64,000 nt of DNA from Oligoflexus sp. (GTDB taxonomy: Bacteria > Bdellovibrionota_B > Oligoflexia > Oligoflexales > Oligoflexaceae), in contig NZ_DASTAT010000028.1 in assembly GCF_035712445.1 (NCBI RefSeq), positions 20,021 through 84,020 of the forward strand. The letters run 5' to 3'. The notes beneath the pieces are model-generated. The model saw only the letters and a program-made list of their open reading frames with translations. It searched no databases and was not told the origin of the DNA. Both the position numbers and the translations under genes were made by a program. The first letter of the stretch is position 1. The number at the start of each line of letters is the position of its first letter. Of the stretch, positions 8,050 through 16,981 are shown one piece after another.

Positions 8050-8773
8050 TATCCAGCGGCTTTTGCGCCACGCAGTGCAGATCGTTATTCAGAAGTTTCT
8101 TCAAGGGTTCCACCAGTTGAGGCTGGGAACTCAGGACGATGAAAACGCCGCGATGCGTTTTGAGTCGGGCCAGATCTTTCTTGGCTTCATCGAGCGTTAA
8201 ATTATCGACATCAAAAACTATGGGATAAACTCCATTCAGCGCCTGCCGCACCAGAAGGTCGATGTCTCCGCCTGTGATCACGGTGAAATTAAGGGCTTCA
8301 AAAAGCGTCTGATAACGCTTCCTCGTCCCGATATCGCGCGAGACGATGACGAGCGATTCCTTGACCAGATCCTTCTTCAGGTTCTGCCCGGATTTCAGAT
8401 AGGCGCGGGTCATGTCGGTGACGGTCAGCATACCGAGTATATCTTTTTCATGGACCGAACCATCATTCACAGGGAAGTGGCGCAGATGTTTCTGAAAGAA
8501 CATCTCGCGCACATCCTCTTCAAGATGGGAAAGGCGGGCAAAGGCCACGGGCCGGGTCATGAACGCGGCGACGCTGGCATGAAGCTTCTCCTGCTTTTCG
8601 AGCAGCGTGAACTTCTGGACGATATCGCGCTCCGTGACGATGCCAACGACATGGCGATCGTGATTGAGCACGAGGATGCTGCTGATATTCTGGTCGCGCA
8701 TGGTGGCCACGACATCGGTCATCGTCTGTTCGGCTTCGACGAATACCAGACGGCGCTTGATGAGTTCTTTCAT
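7991..8773 (-). CDS. CBS-domain-pair protein with receiver-like C-terminus
   Basis: A 260-residue cytoplasmic protein. Residues about 1-120 form two CBS motifs (first VGIVTERDIVQKF; second ILGMLTVTDMTRAYL), a module that binds adenine nucleotides and senses energy or second messengers. Residues about 135-255 resemble a receiver domain: hydrophobic strands, Asp in VFDVDNL at the acceptor position, and a KP (VAQKPLD) at the conserved Lys position. The acidic pair at the first strand is missing (IVSRDIG), so it is probably a pseudo-receiver. The start is ATG 8773 with GAGGAGGG upstream. It lies 59 bp after the transglycosylase gene on the same strand and overlaps the histidine-kinase-like gene tail to tail. 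Confidence 0.8.
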   Translation of the reverse strand: MKELIKRRLVFVEAEQTMTDVVATMRDQNISSILVLNHDRHVVGIVTERDIVQKFTLLEKQEKLHASVAAFMTRPVAFARLSHLEEDVREMFFQKHLRHFPVNDGSVHEKDILGMLTVTDMTRAYLKSGQNLKKDLVKESLVIVSRDIGTRKRYQTLFEALNFTVITGGDIDLLVRQALNGVYPIVFDVDNLTLDEAKKDLARLKTHRGVFIVLSSQPQLVEPLKKLLNNDLHCVAQKPLDISYILLLLSRLNQAASQAS

Positions 8774-8832
8774 GGGTGAGGCCCTCCTCTCCCTTCCATT
8801 GTCAAGGGACCGGGGGAGAGCCGTCAATGGCC

Positions 8833-9612
8833 TTAGCTGCGAAGATCACGGAAAAGGGGCGTTGCTTCCGGGGCGAGACTAGGCGGATTGATAACAAAAC
8901 GCCGAATTTCCCGCTCGGGAAGGGGGATGGCCCGCGACTGGTTCAGGACCTGAAAGAATTCCTCTTTACGGAGGCGTGGAAGCGAGGCCTTCTGTTCGGG
9001 ACTCATCTCTTTCAAGGCGCCCTTCAGATAATAAAGAGCCTGAAGCTGAAGGATGCGGCCTTTCTTCTGGACGGCCGTCTGGTAAGCGAGGCCACGCTCG
9101 CGGTCGGAGGCATTGTGATAGCAGCCGACCCACTGGCGCGAGCAGCGCTGATAGATATGCTCTCCGAATTTTTCCAGCAGATATTCAACCTGGGCACTGG
9201 GGGACAGCATCCGGATGGGGTCTTTGCCAAAGCCGTCATGGTGCCAGCTCCAGTTGAACTGCATGGCACCAATATCAACGCTGGCAGCCTTTTCGGGGTT
9301 ACGGCGGGATTTCTTCTGCAGATCTTTAAGAAAGTCGATGGCGGCCGGGCCTCGATAAACGCGTCCGCCTTCTGTTGCATTGTCCCTTGCGATGACAAAA
9401 CGGAAACTTGATTCCTGATTGACGATCTGCCAGATGATATCGGGATTCGTTGTCTGGCAGGCCGCGTAGGCCAGCTCTTCCAGGTAGGGGCGCTCCCCAT
9501 TGGAAAGGATGCTGGGGTTGACTTTCGCAGCGGTTTCCTGAAAGACCGTTTCGCAGTTTTGTCCGGCGTGAGCAGCCGCATACAAGATTACGCTGAGGGT
9601 GAAAGGACCCAT
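8833..9612 (-). CDS. Lytic transglycosylase (SLT-type), periplasmic
   Basis: A 259-residue predicted peptidoglycan lytic transglycosylase, cleaving the MurNAc-GlcNAc bond in the periplasm. The SLT core shows the catalytic Glu in IVNQESSFRF and the following motif IGAMQFNWSWH, then a Tyr-containing segment VGCYHNASD. The N-terminus (LSVILYAAAHAG) looks like a short signal peptide without the usual lysines. The start is ATG 9612; a TTG at 9621 is less likely. The roughly 60-residue tail after the SLT fold is unassigned. It lies between the giant phosphatase gene and the CBS gene, all on the minus strand. Confidence 0.8.
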   Translation of the reverse strand: MGPFTLSVILYAAAHAGQNCETVFQETAAKVNPSILSNGERPYLEELAYAACQTTNPDIIWQIVNQESSFRFVIARDNATEGGRVYRGPAAIDFLKDLQKKSRRNPEKAASVDIGAMQFNWSWHHDGFGKDPIRMLSPSAQVEYLLEKFGEHIYQRCSRQWVGCYHNASDRERGLAYQTAVQKKGRILQLQALYYLKGALKEMSPEQKASLPRLRKEEFFQVLNQSRAIPLPEREIRRFVINPPSLAPEATPLFRDLRS

Positions 9613-9825
9613 TTGTGACAAGCCTCTTCAAGTGGTTCGAGAGCCTTGCTGCAAAAGCCATGCACGGGACGGCCTTTGTATCAAAGCAATGACTTGACAG
9701 ACACATTTGACTGTGAAGTCGACACTGTTGTCGCCCCCTATTCGGGGGTGGGCTGAATATTACGTCGATTACGCGAAAAATGGAAGACCAGGAATCATGC
9801 AGAGTCGAATTGCCCGATTTCAGGC

Positions 9826-12800
9826 TCAAGCAGAATCGCTCCAGGGCTCGTCCAAAGCCTTGTCCAGAGCCTCACCCCAACGCACAAGAAGAAAAGTGAC
9901 ATCATCGCTTGGCTTGTGTTCTTTCCAAACATGAAAGGCTTCTTCCAGAATCTGGCGTCTTAAATCATGAGGAGATCGTGAGTTCTCCAGAATTTTTTCG
10001 AGCGTTCTGAGATTCATCTTTTCGCCCTGCGGCCCTACATTTTCGAGGAGTCCGTCGGTGAAGAGGAAAAGCGCATCGCCTTTTTCAAGTTGGAAGCTGC
10101 GCGGTTTCCAGTTGCCATCGGTGCGATGCCCAAGAGGACTGCCTGCGGCTTTCAGGCCACTGATTCGATTCCGACCGAGCAGAAGGCCGGGCTGGTGTCC
10201 GGCGCTGATCATCGTTCCCGCGCCGGTTTTGGTGTCGATACCAATGAACACCATCGTCATGAGTCGATCGACTTTCGCGCCGGTCTCCAAGACGGTTTGA
10301 TTCGTTGCTTTGACCAGGGTCATGAGAGTCTCTTCCAGGCTCAGCTTCACGCTCGCTGAACGGAAGGCATAAAGCGTGGAGTACAAAGAACCTGCAGCGG
10401 TCCCGGTAATCAAGGACGACGGGACGCCATGACCGGTGACGTCACCCACGAAAAGGTAGAGTCGGCCCTGCTCCTCATCCTCGAAGAAACCGAACCAGTC
10501 GCCGCCGCTGATTTCCGCGGAACGATAATAGTGCGATATCGCGTAATGCGGACTTATGGATTGATTCGGCAGCAAGGCGCTCTGCACCTGCCGCACCTCG
10601 CGGAATGAAGCCTCCAGTGAACTGGCCTTGGAGGAAAGTTCAATGCGCCCGGCGGTGATCTGCGCGAGCAATTCGAGAACTTCTATTTTCTGCCCGTTGA
10701 AGGCATGCGACATCTGTCGATGTTCAAGATAAAGCACTCCCAGGAGCTCATAGGCATCCCGATCACCCGTGATGATCGGCAGGCAGACGATAGCCCTGAC
10801 GCCGGTTTTGATGATGTAAAGCTCTTTTTCAAGCCCCGGAAGCATGCTCTGCGCGACATGAGCGTCGTCGATCACCAGCTTGCTTCTGGTGCGTTCGATA
10901 TAACCGATCACCGGCCAACAGACGCTTGAGGAATCCTGAATAGCATCCGGGCTTTTAACGTCGACCTGACCATCCTGAAAGGTGGCAATCACGTTCCAGC
11001 GGTGCGATACGCCATCGCGGGTGAGCAATTGACCGGTCTGCGCTCCGGAAAGTTGCGACGCATAGGCGATCACTTTCTTGAAGAGCAGGCGATCGTCCGA
11101 TTCACGGGCGATGTCCGCGATCGCGGTGCGGAAGGAGGTCAGCTCGTTGCCGCCGGTGCTGACCAGATCCTCGATGGGAGCCATGGGCGAAGTCAGCGCC
11201 ACGCGCCCTAAAAGGGCCTGGGCCTTGCGTACCCCGCCCCATTCCGCATAAAGGCGCAGGGCCAAACCCAGCCAATGATCAGCGCTTTCCTGAAGCCGCA
11301 TCGACTTACAGAGAAAGCCGAGCTGCTCGGCCGCCAGAGCCTCTTCAAAACCAAAGCCCGAGGCGCGCGCGGCCAGCATCGCCTCATGAAGAAGACGCAT
11401 GGCGTCCTCGGATTTTTCATGCAGAAGGGCCCATTCGGCTTCCAAGATGAAGACTCGATGCTGCACATTGCACGGCACCTGGCCCATGAAGCGCCGCAGC
11501 TGCCGCAGATTTTTTTTCGCCTTCCGCTCCAGCCGCCGCTTGTCCAGGCCCTCCGTCCCGGCCGCCAGACGCAGGCTCGCCAGCGCCCCATAGAACAGGA
11601 CCGTCGTCAGCCCCCACGATCCCAGCACCGCTTCCCTGAGTTTCAGGGCTTCATCGGCATAATGGGCCGCGACCGTCCATTCATCAGCATAGAAGGCCAG
11701 CATGAGCTTGGCAGAATGATAGTAGAATGCGCAGTCCTGAACGGTATGCAGGAAATTGCTGTAGTCGTCTTCATTGAAAGCTGAACCTTTCAAGGATAAA
11801 CCGTCCTGGGTTTCCCCAAGCAGGACCGCCGCGGCCTCGACGAACACGCTGCGATGCGGAATCAGGTGCTCCTGGTGCAGTTCATCCAGAAGGCGCGCGT
11901 ATTTTCGCATCTCATCCTGAAAGATTTTCAGGGGCCGACCCGATTGAAAACTATAAATGGCATAAAGGTTGAAGGAGTGAGTGGCGAACTCGTAATCGCC
12001 GCAGTCAAGGGCCTTTTGAAAGTTACCCAGGAGCGATTGAATACTGCGCCCGATCGGTTCGAGCCAGGGCCTTATAAAGCCTTGGTAGAGGAGTTCCACG
12101 CGACAGCGGGTGCTGGAACTGCCGACGCTGCGGGCTTTTTCCCGCGCGACGGCCGAGAGATCCGCGGCATAGGAGATACGACCTGTCAGCGCCAGAAGTA
12201 TGAGACTGAAACTCTGACAAATCACGGGCATTTCTGCGGTCGTGCCTTTTTCGTGCGCCATCAGAATGCCTTTGCAGACAAAGAGTGGCGCCAGGAAGGG
12301 TTCCACCAGATAGGAGGCTGATGACAAACGCTGGCTTAAACGAAAGGCGGCATCCATTTTCGCATCGACCGTCGGGCCCTTTTGCATGATGGTTTCCATC
12401 ACATGGCGCGGATCGCCGAGCCGGATGACTTTGAGCAGCTCCCGCATGAGTTGGGCACGGCCAACGAATTCGGGAACGGCGAGGCCCAGCTCAAAAATGA
12501 CCCGCTTGCCATAGAGGATGCCCTGAAAGATGTTGCGACGGAGCAGGTCTTCGACCATGAGCTCCTGGCAGGTAAAGGCGTCCAGAGGATTGCGCGCGTT
12601 ATCGACGACCTCGCGGACGGCGGCATCCAGCTCGTCACGGAGTTCATACATGAAGGCGGCCGCTGCCTTTTCTGTGAGCAGGTCCACGCAAAGCTGATAG
12701 TGCTTTTCCCAGCGATCAGCGCCGAAGCAGGACAGTGCCTGCTCGACCAGATGGAGACAGAGTTCATAATCACAGATTTTCCGCGCCTCGCGGGCGGCCA

Positions 12801-15048
12801 GAAGATTGATGCGGGCCACTTCTTCCGCATGGAAGAAGGCCTTCTGCAAACGCGCCTCATCCAGACAGCGGGCCGCTTTCATAAGGGTCTGCATACGGAT
12901 GCTGCCGTTGCCTTTGACACGGAGATAAAGATAAATCTGTTCATGAAGCGTCCGACTCTCGGCCGGCGAGAGTCGGTGCAAGATGTTATCGCGCAAACTT
13001 TTGGCGGCGAACATGAAACCGCAGTTACGGGTGGGCTGCACCTGGAACTGGCGGAACTCACTTGTGCGCAAGGCGACGATCAGACCGCTTTGTATGGCGT
13101 CATGCAGCGTATCATAGAGGCCACAGCGCACCGCACCGGGTGGCAGGAGCGCCTGCAGGTCATTGCTTTCAAAGCTGATGCCTAAGATCGCGGCATATTT
13201 CAGATACTCAAAGCCCGGATGCCAGCGCCACTCTTCCTGCAGACTCACCATGTTGGGTGACATGGCCTGGCAGATGCGCACGACATCATCACGGATCTGC
13301 CAGCGATGCTGCTCGGCATCAAAGCGCAGAGCCCCCATGCCGCAGAGTTTTTCGATGACGGATGCGATCACGCTCGCGTCGCCATGGCTCATAAGATGCA
13401 GCTGCTCGCCGAGCGCCTGAAATTTTTCATCGCTGCTGCGCGCCATGTCCTGAACCATCTGCACGATGTCGCGCCGCTCGGGACGCGGCACCTGGATTTC
13501 CAGGAACGAGGACTGCTGCGCGGCCTCCTGCAGAAACTCGCGGAAGGTCGCCGTGACTTCAGGATCATTTTCCCGGAAGGCGCCGATGAAAAGAAGATGC
13601 GGCACGGGATCATAAAGAGTGAGGCTTTTTAAAATCCTTGCCGAGCTGCCATCCAAAAATTGCAGCTGATCCAAAAAGAGCAAGAGCGGATGATTCGGTT
13701 CACAGAGCACCCGCACCAGATTTTTCAGGGTCAATTCGAAACGGCTTTCCTGCTGCTTCGGCGGCAGATTCTGCAGCGGCGCAAGACCGGGACAGAGCTG
13801 ATCGAGGCTGGGCAGAAGATCCAGGAGCACGGCGAGGTTGAGTCCGCAGGCTTCCGTTATTTTTTTACGCCAGTATTCAAGTTCATTTTTGGGCCGGTAG
13901 AGAAGCTGCATGAGATGCAGATCAAGCACCAAAGCGAGGCTTTCATAGGGAATGCCGAGGCGGTGCTTCTGTAAAGATCCCTGCAGGAGGTAGCCGCGGC
14001 TCTTGGCCAGAGGCCGCCAGAGTTCCTTGACCAAAAGAGCCTTGCCCGCATATTCCGGCCCCCGCAGCATGATGAAGGTGGGCCGGCCTTCCAAAAAGCG
14101 ATCGACGCCGCGAATCAGAGTCTGCAGCGCGTCGGCGCGTCCATAGATTTTTTCCGGTATCGTGAGTTTATCGAGCACGTCGGTGCTGGCGAGCGGAAAA
14201 CGCGTGCTGCCGGGCATACGCCCTTCGACAATGGCGGCGGCCTGCCCGAGGTCTGTTCGTATGCCATCGAAGGTGAGGTAGCGATCAACCGGGACCTTTT
14301 CCAAAAGTTTTTGAACGATCTGGGAAAGAGGAATCGGCAGGCCTTCGATGCTTTTATGCAGGGGCTTGGGAATCACGGACAGATGCTGATAGAGAAGCTC
14401 GCGCGCATCACTGCTCTGAAAGGCGTTGCTGCCGGACAGGATGCGGTACAAAACCTGGCCCAGGGCATAATAATCACTGGCGCGCGACAGGCGATTTTCG
14501 ATCTGGCCGAACTGCTCGGGAGCCATGAAAGGCAGGGACACCTGGGGAAAGGGAATATCCTGCACCAGGGCTCCGCGATGGCCTTCATGCACCGAGAAAT
14601 AAAGGTCCTGAAAGATGATGGTCTCGCCGTCCTTGGTGATTCGGATGAGATGCGGGCAGAGCGTGCGATGAATCAGCGAGACTTCATGCATCATGCTCAG
14701 GGCATCCAGTATTTTGCGTCCGACCCGCAGTTTTTCGGCGAGGGTCAGCGTTTCGATGTGAAGATAATGATCAAGACTCAAGGTTTCATGGAATTGATAG
14801 GCGGCCCAGGTGCTTGTGCCTTCGTGCCAAAGGCTGATCAATTCAGGAAAGCAGGGCAGACGAAAACTTTCGAGCAGCTGGGCTTCCGCTTCCAATAGCC
14901 CGACGTCCCATTCGGGATGAAAGGCGTTGTCGAAGGATTTCAAAAGGACCCGCGTCCCATCCGAAGTCCGCGCCCGAGCCACACGGATGCCGCAGAGCTC
15001 GTAAAGAAGCTCGACATCGGTGAAGAGTTGGCTGGACCATGCGCTCAT
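9826..15048 (-). CDS. Pseudokinase-AAA-helical repeat-GAF-PPM phosphatase signalling protein
   Basis: A 1740-residue cytoplasmic multidomain protein. Residues 1-270 have a Ser/Thr-kinase fold with the ATP Lys (K37 in VLLKSF), but the catalytic loop is HRTLCPHL (residues 127-134) instead of HRDLKPxN, and DFG is DLY (148-150): a likely pseudokinase. Next is an AAA/NACHT-like ATPase (about 300-560) with an imperfect Walker A (GPEYAGKA) and a Walker B-like LLLFLDQLQ. A long alpha-helical TPR-like region follows, then a GAF domain (about 1270-1450). The C-terminal SpoIIE/PP2C-type phosphatase keeps its metal residues (GGDWFGF, VGDVTGHGVPSS, LFTDGL, PSDDVTF). Related 'kinase-AAA-GAF' proteins usually end in a histidine kinase. 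ATG 15048 follows AGGAA. Confidence 0.88.
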   Translation of the reverse strand: MSAWSSQLFTDVELLYELCGIRVARARTSDGTRVLLKSFDNAFHPEWDVGLLEAEAQLLESFRLPCFPELISLWHEGTSTWAAYQFHETLSLDHYLHIETLTLAEKLRVGRKILDALSMMHEVSLIHRTLCPHLIRITKDGETIIFQDLYFSVHEGHRGALVQDIPFPQVSLPFMAPEQFGQIENRLSRASDYYALGQVLYRILSGSNAFQSSDARELLYQHLSVIPKPLHKSIEGLPIPLSQIVQKLLEKVPVDRYLTFDGIRTDLGQAAAIVEGRMPGSTRFPLASTDVLDKLTIPEKIYGRADALQTLIRGVDRFLEGRPTFIMLRGPEYAGKALLVKELWRPLAKSRGYLLQGSLQKHRLGIPYESLALVLDLHLMQLLYRPKNELEYWRKKITEACGLNLAVLLDLLPSLDQLCPGLAPLQNLPPKQQESRFELTLKNLVRVLCEPNHPLLLFLDQLQFLDGSSARILKSLTLYDPVPHLLFIGAFRENDPEVTATFREFLQEAAQQSSFLEIQVPRPERRDIVQMVQDMARSSDEKFQALGEQLHLMSHGDASVIASVIEKLCGMGALRFDAEQHRWQIRDDVVRICQAMSPNMVSLQEEWRWHPGFEYLKYAAILGISFESNDLQALLPPGAVRCGLYDTLHDAIQSGLIVALRTSEFRQFQVQPTRNCGFMFAAKSLRDNILHRLSPAESRTLHEQIYLYLRVKGNGSIRMQTLMKAARCLDEARLQKAFFHAEEVARINLLAAREARKICDYELCLHLVEQALSCFGADRWEKHYQLCVDLLTEKAAAAFMYELRDELDAAVREVVDNARNPLDAFTCQELMVEDLLRRNIFQGILYGKRVIFELGLAVPEFVGRAQLMRELLKVIRLGDPRHVMETIMQKGPTVDAKMDAAFRLSQRLSSASYLVEPFLAPLFVCKGILMAHEKGTTAEMPVICQSFSLILLALTGRISYAADLSAVAREKARSVGSSSTRCRVELLYQGFIRPWLEPIGRSIQSLLGNFQKALDCGDYEFATHSFNLYAIYSFQSGRPLKIFQDEMRKYARLLDELHQEHLIPHRSVFVEAAAVLLGETQDGLSLKGSAFNEDDYSNFLHTVQDCAFYYHSAKLMLAFYADEWTVAAHYADEALKLREAVLGSWGLTTVLFYGALASLRLAAGTEGLDKRRLERKAKKNLRQLRRFMGQVPCNVQHRVFILEAEWALLHEKSEDAMRLLHEAMLAARASGFGFEEALAAEQLGFLCKSMRLQESADHWLGLALRLYAEWGGVRKAQALLGRVALTSPMAPIEDLVSTGGNELTSFRTAIADIARESDDRLLFKKVIAYASQLSGAQTGQLLTRDGVSHRWNVIATFQDGQVDVKSPDAIQDSSSVCWPVIGYIERTRSKLVIDDAHVAQSMLPGLEKELYIIKTGVRAIVCLPIITGDRDAYELLGVLYLEHRQMSHAFNGQKIEVLELLAQITAGRIELSSKASSLEASFREVRQVQSALLPNQSISPHYAISHYYRSAEISGGDWFGFFEDEEQGRLYLFVGDVTGHGVPSSLITGTAAGSLYSTLYAFRSASVKLSLEETLMTLVKATNQTVLETGAKVDRLMTMVFIGIDTKTGAGTMISAGHQPGLLLGRNRISGLKAAGSPLGHRTDGNWKPRSFQLEKGDALFLFTDGLLENVGPQGEKMNLRTLEKILENSRSPHDLRRQILEEAFHVWKEHKPSDDVTFLLVRWGEALDKALDEPWSDSA

Positions 15049-15265
15049 GCGGGTTCCTGGATTGTGTTAAATCCCCTTTCTGTTTCGGGGCTTTGCTGGA
15101 AAGATTGAGGGTTTACGAGGCTCGCCGTCTAAAACAAGAGAGGAATTTTGAATGTTTATGCTTTTGACCAAGTGGTGAAGCTTTGACAAATGGAGCCCAG
15201 GGATATCCATGATTTAGGTCGTGCCCATTTCTTGCATGTTTCCCTCTATACTTCTTGAGGGAATT

Positions 15266-16249
15266 ATGCGGCAGGCCGTAGTCCTGGGTCTGAGTTTGCT
15301 ATGGGCAAGCTGTAGCGTCTTGCGCTCCAAACCCAAGGTGAGTTATCCGGTGCGGGCGGATACCTTTGCGCTTTCCATTGTGGAGTATTCCTCGCCCATT
15401 TCTGCCATGAATGAATGCACGGGTGCCGAATATTCCAACATCAGCTGCCCTTTCCGTGTGAAACGAACGATTTCCTTTCAGGAATCATTTGTTGAGGAAG
15501 AACGCTGCAGCTGTTTTCCAGAAATCACGCATCAAAAGACACCTCTGAGTCATGAGGAAAAAGAGTTCTATCTGGGAATGGCTCAGAACATTCACACACT
15601 GGATGATCATGGCAGTTCCTGCGTTGCGGATTTCATCCCTGCAGCTCTCATCCTTCAAGGTCGCGTGGGCGAGGAAACATTCTTGATCACAAAACCAGGC
15701 TGGAAGAGCTGCGGCTCCCGTGTGGCTTACGTTGATGAGATCGCGGCCAACAGCTTGAATGATAGTCTTGGTTATGCAGCGAGGCGAGCCCCTATCACTC
15801 AAGAACGCGCGCTACGCAAAATTTATAACGAGCATAATGGATTTTCGATAGTCTTTCCCCAGCTCTTGCCAGGCAATCCAGCCTGCCCCTGGCAAAGGTC
15901 CTATACCTATAATGCGGACGCACGCAGTATCGAAGTCTCACGCTGTGACGGCGATCGCGGTCTGGGATCGCGAACGATTCCGTTCGACGAAACCGAAAAC
16001 GAAAGACTCCTGACCGCGCTCAGGGCTCTGGAAGCACCCACTGTTGACGCCTACGCCTGGTCCTGTATGTCTCGCCCCGTCGTAAGCTTTGAACTGTATA
16101 AAAAAAATGGGAAGCCCGATCCCTTTGAGTTCGATGGCACGGCCTGTCACCCCAAGGGACTGCCGCAGGCGGTGGATTACCGTCGCCGCCTGTTCACCCC
16201 GAGCGCAGCGGGTTTCATCGACCTTCTGGAAGCCTATGACAATTTTTAA
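15266..16249 (+). CDS. Unknown lipoprotein
   Basis: A 327-residue predicted lipoprotein: the N-terminus MRQAVVLGLSLLWASCS has a basic start, a hydrophobic core and a lipobox WASC, so Cys16 would be lipidated. ATG 15266 is chosen because TTGAGGGAATT provides a good Shine-Dalgarno and because it gives the signal sequence directly. The mature part is rich in cysteine (for example EECTGA-like and ERCSCFPE segments), suggesting periplasmic disulfides, but I recognise no family. It stands alone on the plus strand, divergent from the giant phosphatase gene with a 217-bp gap and followed by the methyltransferase gene. Confidence 0.75.
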   Translation: MRQAVVLGLSLLWASCSVLRSKPKVSYPVRADTFALSIVEYSSPISAMNECTGAEYSNISCPFRVKRTISFQESFVEEERCSCFPEITHQKTPLSHEEKEFYLGMAQNIHTLDDHGSSCVADFIPAALILQGRVGEETFLITKPGWKSCGSRVAYVDEIAANSLNDSLGYAARRAPITQERALRKIYNEHNGFSIVFPQLLPGNPACPWQRSYTYNADARSIEVSRCDGDRGLGSRTIPFDETENERLLTALRALEAPTVDAYAWSCMSRPVVSFELYKKNGKPDPFEFDGTACHPKGLPQAVDYRRRLFTPSAAGFIDLLEAYDNF

Positions 16250-16315
16250 GCGGCTTGACTTGCCGCCAGGTCCAGGGTAGGAAACTTTTTCCCATTGATC
16301 TGGGTATTCAGGATC

Positions 16316-16981
16316 ATGAACAATAGAAGTATGAACAATCGCTTTACCATAAAATCAGTCGCTGTGGCTCAGGAACGCTTTGAGCTGGAACTTTTCGCGG
16401 ACCTTGACCGTGAATTCTCGGCTCATTTTGATGAACTGAGCGATCCTGCCAAGGATCTTCCCGAGCCGCCTCTCTTTGGCAGCCTCTGGCCTGCTGCGGA
16501 AGGTCTGGCCAACTATCTTCTGCAAAAAGACTGGCCGCTCCGCGGGCAAAGGGTTTTGGAAATCGGCTGCGGCCTTGGCCTGCCGAGTCTTCTTTGCGCC
16601 AAGCTCGGAGCCCAGGTGGAAACCATGGATCACCATCCCGGCGTCGCCTCGCTCCTGGCCCGCAACTGTCAGCGGAATAAGCTGAAGACCCTGACCTTTC
16701 ATCTCGCGTCCTTTCAAAATACCAGCGCGCGCCTCGGAACCTTTGATCTGATCATCGGCAGCGACATCCTCTATGAGCCGGATCTTTATCCGAAACTTGA
16801 GGATTTCATCCTGCGTCACGCCGCTCAAAAATGTCTGATTATTATTGCCGATCCCGGTCGCTACGCGGTGTCCCGCTTTGGGTCGAGCCTGAAGACGAAG
16901 GGGCAGTATAAGCTTGAAAAGCTCATGATTTCCGGTCATGAGCTTCCCATTGAGATTCATTCGTTTCAGCTGACACGCTAG
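16316..16981 (+). CDS. Class I SAM-dependent methyltransferase, METTL21-like
   Basis: A 221-residue Rossmann-fold methyltransferase. The SAM-binding loop is VLEIGCGLGLPSLLCAKLG, the acidic strand end is TMDHHP, and the post-I region IIGSDILYEPDLYP matches the lysine-methyltransferase (METTL21/nicotinamide N-methyltransferase-like) group with its D-[IV]-[LI]-Y-E motif. The substrate is unknown, possibly a protein lysine. ATG 16316 is used; ATG 16331 and TTG 16295 are alternatives and none has a strong Shine-Dalgarno. Its TAG stop shares the palindrome CTAG with the TAG stop of the convergent FliG-like gene, so the two genes overlap by 4 bp. Confidence 0.82.
   Translation: MNNRSMNNRFTIKSVAVAQERFELELFADLDREFSAHFDELSDPAKDLPEPPLFGSLWPAAEGLANYLLQKDWPLRGQRVLEIGCGLGLPSLLCAKLGAQVETMDHHPGVASLLARNCQRNKLKTLTFHLASFQNTSARLGTFDLIIGSDILYEPDLYPKLEDFILRHAAQKCLIIIADPGRYAVSRFGSSLKTKGQYKLEKLMISGHELPIEIHSFQLTR

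Noticed and set aside
9733-9747. CCCCC-TATTC-GGGGG hairpin as terminator of the giant phosphatase or transglycosylase gene
   Set aside because: Only 5 bp, no U-run on either strand, and it lies upstream rather than downstream of the nearer gene ends.
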